A stretch of 64,000 nucleotides of DNA, from contig CM041465.1 of assembly GCA_023213395.1 (NCBI GenBank), positions 70,625,741 to 70,689,740 of the forward strand, given 5' to 3'. Both the position numbers and the translations under genes were made by a program. The notes below the pieces were generated by a model, which worked only from the letters and a program-made list of their open reading frames with translations, was not told the origin of the DNA and made no database searches. The first letter of the stretch is position 1. Each line of letters begins with the position of its first letter. Positions 59,091 to 64,000 of this stretch are shown piece after piece. The stretch is from Cycas panzhihuaensis (Eukaryota > Cycadophyta).

Positions 59091-59878
59091 CCAACCGACG
59101 GACATGTGCATGATCCTCTATCCCTCGGAGCTGCGTCTGCCATCTGTGGACCATCGAGGCCCACTCTGCTATGGGGTATGGCCCCCCTACTGGTGCCACT
59201 GTCGCAAAATGGTTAAAAAACCAACATTGCAACAGCTTGTTGTAAGAGAATCCTCCCCTTCCAGATATCCGGATGGTGTCTAGCCGGGCGACGAGGTTCG
59301 CCACAACTAGAGTAGCCCAATCCATCCTCTCACCGGCCTTGCACGGGCGCGTTGCATCCACCCAGCCTCCTAGGATCTCCCTGTAGTTCTATTTTTGAGA
59401 AAACTAGAACAGAATGAATTTTACTATCAGTTTCCTCACTCGAGGAATCCTAGACATGAGCATAGTCTGGAGGGCAGCTCCCCTCCGCTCCCACTTGTCG
59501 GTCCTTGTGAAGAATTGGGCTGCCTCCCTGTGTGCTGCCTCTATGCTAAGTAGCGCCCACCACCGCCTCCCCTGCCACCGAACCCTGAATCCACCTGATA
59601 TCCCCTAGGGTAATAGTGACATCACCTATCTGAGGTAGGTGAAATACGTGCCTCCTCCTGTCCCAGCGTGAAACGATGTCAACAAGAAGCCTCTGGTCTG
59701 ACGCGAACTGAGGTGTCTTGAGGGCCTTGTATAGGCCACACCTCCATAGAATCACCTTGTCCTGTTGGGACGCCATCTCCATGTAGCTCAGTATCGACAT
59801 GCCTACGTTCTCGTGGTTATCCACCGTGGTAATCACAGAATCATAAAAATCACCAAGGTCGACCTCCCAAGTAGTCAT
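59091..59878 (-). pseudogene. Antisense plant mobile domain (PMD) gene, N-terminal part
   Basis: From ATG 59878: MTTWEVDLGDFYDSVITTVD, LLVDIVSRWDRRRHVFHLPQ, IGDVTITLGDIRWIQG. F-H-L-P-x-G-(E/D)-(V/M)-T-(I/V)-T-L-x-D-(V/I) is the PMD signature. After a one-base frameshift near 59550: ALLSIEAAHREAAQFFTRTD, RGGFSYNKLLQCWFFNHFAT, GGPYPIAEWASMVHRWQTQL, HVRRLV, where element I is inserted. The start is the first ATG of the open frame. PMD proteins such as MAIN/MAIL1 act in transposon silencing and genome stability, and PMD genes are also carried by plant transposons. Two stops near 59395-59410 suggest this one is dead. Confidence 0.8.
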
Positions 59879-59973
59879 CTATGCTCCTAGATTTCTTTCT
59901 GATTTCCCTTCCTGATTTTGGGGGCTGTTTGGCCTCTCTTTTATTTTTTCTGGTGTTCTGCCTACGTACTGCC

Positions 59974-60215
59974 CCAAATTTAGTGATACCACTAAATTTG
60001 GAGCGGGTCCCGCGGCGATCGCTTTCCTGTAGCGATCCCACGGCCAAGATTACGGTGCTGCGATCTTGGCCGCAGTACAAATGACAACCCCCTTAAAAAG
60101 GGGGGGTTTCGGCCCAAAAAATTCTAAAATTTTTGTGGTGGACCCCCGTGGGACCCACCGGGACTAGGGCTCCCTAATGCCCAGGTCCCCGCCTCTTTCG
60201 GGGTCCAATTCAGAC
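59974..60215. promoter_or_regulatory. Hairpin-rich upstream region of the antisense PMD gene
   Basis: Consecutive inverted repeats: ccaaatttagtg/cactaaatttgg (59974-60001, loop atac), gcgggtcccgc (60003-60013), gatcgct/agcgatc (60017-60037), cggccaagat/atcttggccg (60041-60072), and cccccttaaaaaggggg (near 60088-60106), with an imperfect ggtccccg/cggggtcc farther on. Lies about 100 bp upstream of the PMD ATG on its coding strand. Confidence 0.6.
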
Positions 60216-61043
60216 TTCGAGAGGCATCTAATTGCCCATAAGGGGCATAAAAATGCATAAAAGTAACTAAAAAGCAATGAACTTTGAACTTCGAAATGGG
60301 AAAGGTTTTGCGAGATCCACTCACTGGGTCTGGCCTAACTATCACCATCTCGTCTCGCTGGTTATAACGGCTCTTGCTATGCTCAGATCCAATGGTCGGA
60401 TCGTCTCTTGCGTGCCTCCGAAGTTGGGTAGCGCTCCGTGTCGTAAGGAAAAGGCTCTAGTTTCGTACGAGAGCCGGTGAAAATGAATCTGATTTTCATC
60501 CGTTTTCCTTATATAGGCGGGGGCCCCGATGGGCACTTCTTCCATTTCTGGCCCCGCAACAGTCATTGGGACTGTCTCGTTGTCCTGATAGCCTTTGCCT
60601 TCTGGCCCTGTCGCTTATTGTATTCTATTGATGCCCTTTTTGCCCTCCCTTGCGAGGGCATTTAAGGTGCCTCATTATCGCACTTTTTCCAGGGCCCTTC
60701 TGCATCGTTTTATGCGCTACTCCCATGCATGCCCGAGTTTATACTCGTTTGGCCCATTTCACCGCCCTGGACCGGTTTCTGTAGCCCTTTTTCGCCCCTG
60801 GGGTCCCCAAAAGAAATGCTCCTTCATTCGGGGGCATGTTTTTGCTTCCCAGAGCAACCTTTGATACTCTAGGGCATCTTTTCTCCACCCACTCTCAGCC
60901 AGTGGCTGGATTGCTTGCTCTCGTTCTCAGGTAACCTCATTGCTAGGTCTTCCTACCCTTCTCGGCCACCTTTTTCCTTGCTATTCAAATCTTTCTTTTA
61001 CTTTCATTACTATTTGTTTGCTACCAGAGCTTAGTATTCAGAC
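60216..61043 (+). other. Element H spacer between PMD upstream region and aRH
   Basis: Non-coding. From 60658 it repeats 33311-33683. No domain recognised in 60216-60657. Confidence 0.55.
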
Positions 61044-61466
61044 ATGTCCCCTCTCGTTTTTACCGATGGTGGAAGTCGCGGCAACCCCAGACCTTCCGCC
61101 ACTGCGTGGATTCTTCGCAGCCCCTCCAGACATGATTTCTTGCGTTCCGCGGTCTTTCTTCATGAGGCAACCAATAATGAAGCCGAGTACACAACCGTTA
61201 TTGAAGCCCTTATCGATGCTCTCTGTTTCCATCACGGATCCATCGTGTTATTTTACGATTCTCAGGTTGTGGTGTCCCATCTCACCCAGGTCTACCAGGT
61301 GCGATGCCCTCACCTGATAACCCTCGTGTCTGCCGCTAGGTCTCTTCTAGCTTGTTTCTCATCAGTGGATATTCAACATATCCCTAGGCACCTCAATGCT
61401 GAGGCCGACAGCCTCGTTCGCCTCATCCTTGAGCGTCGCCTCCCTCTTCTAGACGACCGCCCCTGA
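61044..61466 (+). CDS. Archaeal-type RNase H (aRH) of element H, intact ORF
   Basis: An uninterrupted 140-codon frame: VFTDGGSRGNPRPSATAWIL, EATNNEAEYTTVIEALIDAL, VLFYDSQVVVSHLTQVYQVR, CFSSVDIQHIPRHLNAEADS, then LVRLILERR. All expected features are present: DGGSRGNP with the first Asp, NNEAEY with Glu, DSQ with the second Asp, and a final NAEAD. Length fits the family. Cys has become Tyr just before DSQ. In Tat elements this is a second RNase H added to the usual RT-linked one, presumably removing RNA during reverse transcription. It was probably translated as part of, or after, pol; the ATG marks the conserved domain start. The PPT follows downstream. Confidence 0.85.
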   Translation: MSPLVFTDGGSRGNPRPSATAWILRSPSRHDFLRSAVFLHEATNNEAEYTTVIEALIDALCFHHGSIVLFYDSQVVVSHLTQVYQVRCPHLITLVSAARSLLACFSSVDIQHIPRHLNAEADSLVRLILERRLPLLDDRP

Positions 61467-61829
61467 GGCTTACCTGGCCAGCCCGTGCCCGAGTCTCTGG
61501 TTGCTATTAGTTAGATGTACTTGCTCTATTTGCTGGATGCCCTCCTACTTCATATTACACTTCGACAATGGGGGCATCCCCTTTTACTTGCTTATTTCAT
61601 TTACAGGTCAATTCTTAGACGACGCGTAGGCAGCCCCTACGTTGTCCTCATCTCCGTCTCCCTTGTCCATGCATTCTGCCACGACACTTGCCTACGCCCT
61701 TGGTCCACATGCTGCTCTTTATTGCTTATATATATATATATATATATATATGCATGTGCTACTCATATCTTTGATCACGATTCGCCATCACGTTACGCTT
61801 TCGGCGGTGAGGCTCACGCCAAGGGGCGA
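61467..61829 (+). other. Element H spacer and polypurine tract
   Basis: Non-coding. Contains (TA)12 at 61727-61751 and ends ccaaggggcga|TGTTT, the plus-strand primer site for the 3' LTR. Confidence 0.8.
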
Positions 61830-64000
61830 TGTTTCCACCACTAGGAATGGACTCGAGACGCATCGACGCAGGTTTGTTTAGGTATACTTTCTTACTTTTT
61901 CTTGCCCATGCTTGGTTAAGATTATTTAGCATAGATTGCTTGACATACGCCTGCCTTCATGCATTGCTTCACTGCCTGATCATGTTGCATGTGCCTACGG
62001 CACTTTATCAGCCTATGACGACTCACAGCGGGGGCATTCCTTGGCGAATGCTATACTCTGTATGGCGCACAGCCACCCACGTTGTCTCCACGGTCTCCCG
62101 GGATGTTTCCGTCAGTCCTGTTTGCTCCCGTTACAACATGTTACTTACATTGCAGTCCTTCCTAAGCTTGATTTAATCCTTAGTTAGGACTCTTTTCATT
62201 ATTTTGGGCACTTGCCCATTACCTGGGTATTCCCCCAGCTACACCAGCTCTTTTTTTATCTTGATTTTTACTTCAAAACCTCATGTTTCTACTTCTTTTT
62301 CTCTTTTTTTGTTTCCAGTCTAATCATCAGTAAACTTAGCTGCATCATGTCTTTGCTACAAGATCAGAGAGTTTATCACAGATTTGACTGTTTGAAATTG
62401 AACAAAAGAGAACCACGCGACAATTTCCATTTTTTTTGTGGAACTGTTGTGTGGCGTCGATTGATTCGAGTCACCTTGACATCCCCAATGTTCACCTGCT
62501 GTGAATAGGGGGATAAAGGGGATTTTGCTCCCCATTCTCAAGATCTTTTGGCCAAATTTCTGACTTTTCAACAAGAAAACACACAGAGAAAGACAATCTA
62601 CATGCACAGGAACTTGACTCAGGAGAAAAGGGCTGCTACCAGTTGGATTTGCAGGGCCATTGCTGCCCCTCTGACTCTCACAAAGAAGCCTCATACTTCT
62701 CTGCAAGGGCTCAAGTTTCCAAAGAACATTTCTACCCAAAAGCTTCTCCAAAGAGCCAACTTCCAAGGCTCTAAGTTTGCAAGGATTTTTCCTCATTTCA
62801 CTCTTGCAAAAACCTGTCATGATCAGCCCTCACACATTAGTTATTGCTGTTGTTTCCTAACAGCAAAGCTCATGCTTGATTCTCTTCTTACAAGGTATTT
62901 CTTGTTCCTACTTGCAATTCATTTTGTTCTTATTTTTTTGTCTGTTAATGAATGAAATCTTGGTTCGTCTAGTTTTCTTTATGTTGTTGCACTAAATTAG
63001 TGATATTCCCCCAATGTTCTTTTGGAGGCCTCACTATTTTCCTTAAACCATCTCTTTTACCCCTTCCTTGGTTAGCCGGTGCAAAGGAGCAAAATACAAG
63101 GATTTGAAGGAGGTAAGCAGGGTTCCGTCCCCCATTACTGTCCTTCTCCCCAAGGGTTCCGTCCCTTGTCCTCTTTCCCTTTGCCATTAGTGCTTTCTTA
63201 GGGAATGGGCTAAGGGAGTTTAGGGAATTTAGTTGTGGTATCCAAGTTAGCATAGGCAACCCGTCACTACGTCATTGCCAGAAGTCTCATCTGTTGGTGT
63301 TGGGCCCTACCTAAGCCCCAATTTTTTCTGTTATTCCTTTCCTTGTTATAGTTCGTTGCTTCATGACTTTGTGGCCAACTCGTTCCTCCTTCCCGAGTTC
63401 CGTGGAGGTCTTCCGTGGGTGAGTTAGCCATCCCGAGGCTATACTCTTTTCCCTTTCGAGTGTCTTTGTGGTGTATGGTGGTGAGAGTATTTCTTGTATG
63501 TTGCTATTTCATTTGGCTATATTTCGATGCTTAGCATAGATCTTAGTTCCATTTGATTTTAGTACATATATTTTGGTATATTTCGTGGCCTCTCTTCCAA
63601 AAGGAAGGTATTCTTCTCATTTATCTGCAGGATCGTGCGTTAGTGGAGCGATACGTGGAACAAACGCGTTGCAGGTTAGTTCCCCATGTAGTGCATTTCT
63701 TTTCTGTTTCACGCTTTTATTTCTTTTTTCCATTTATTCATTTTCACATGCTTAAGGGGAGGTAAGTAAGCCCCTCTTCTATCGCTTTTGGCAACTGCCA
63801 CCGATCGACATCGCATGCACGACGAACAGAGTAGAAAGGAGCGGGACTTAAAGAAATGAGCAGCACTCCATTCAGGCGCCGGATCCAGGTATTCTCCTTG
63901 TTTCCCATGTATCCCCTTTTACATTGCTACCTTTCATACATTTGCTTATGTAGTTAGGAAATTGTAAAATATTAAAAGGGAAAAAGGAAAAGTGCACTCA
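61830..64000 (+). repeat. Element H 3' LTR (truncated by window end)
   Basis: Begins TGTTTCCACCAC; matches 34572 onward to the window end at a point equivalent to 36724. By the 5' LTR length it should end about 380 bp beyond the window. Confidence 0.85.

Larger units (their letters stand above)
34572..64000 (+). mobile_element. Tat-type Ty3/Gypsy element H with antisense PMD gene (3' end outside window)
   Basis: 5' LTR 34572-37106; 3' LTR from 61830, continuing beyond the window. Order on the plus strand: LTR, PBS, gag, protease, linker, RT-RNase H, integrase, post-integrase spacer with (TA)n, antisense PMD gene, aRH, polypurine tract, LTR. A second RNase H, a GGS-like protease site and long LTRs place it in the Tat lineage. 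Without the nested element I (13.3 kb) it would be about 16.5 kb. LTR copies look similar, with scattered mostly C/T or G/A differences. It carries stops and frameshifts throughout. Confidence 0.82.

Overview
This window is nuclear DNA from a vascular plant with a large, repeat-rich genome. It is almost entirely LTR retrotransposons, several nested in one another. Every recognisable host gene is a short broken fragment carried inside a retroelement. I see no intact host gene, no rRNA or tRNA, and no CRISPR or bacterial feature. The captured fragments (HSP90, GMP synthase, kelch, ARF-GAP, PPR) are plant-like, and the PPR style and heavy decay would suit a gymnosperm. I cannot fix the species from sequence.

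Left half (1-33310) is AT-rich Ty1/Copia territory. A minus-strand Copia pol (A, about 2048-10560) is split by nested element D (2561-8182, minus). Further right lie E (10947-14193, plus, TSD AAATG, no pol), B (16138-21486, plus, imperfect TSD) and C (22889-31783, plus, TSD GAAAG, full gag-pol). There are also loose Copia LTRs near 1233 and 32554. C, D and E each carry host-gene fragments between the 5' LTR and a related non-coding leader. C holds GMP synthase, kelch and HSP90 pieces in a row, D holds a PPR piece and a membrane-protein N-terminus, and E holds an ARF-GAP retrocopy.

Right half (33311-64000) switches abruptly to higher GC and is made of Tat-type Ty3/Gypsy elements with about 2.5 kb LTRs. 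Element H (plus) has its 5' LTR at 34572-37106, gag-protease-RT-RNase H-integrase at 37374-43838, an antisense plant mobile domain (PMD) gene with a visible intron, a second archaeal-type RNase H (aRH), a polypurine tract, and a 3' LTR from 61830 that leaves the window. A related 13.3 kb element I (45788-59090, minus) has inserted into H's PMD gene with a clean CCAAC target duplication. Upstream of H's 5' LTR is another aRH-PPT segment (33311-34571), so that LTR has a 3' element end on its left and a PBS on its right.

All coding regions are decayed. Copia stops fall often at Trp and Gln positions, as expected from cytosine deamination. Many differences between repeat copies in the Gypsy region are small indels at CAG/CTG-like sites, which may be consensus errors rather than evolution.
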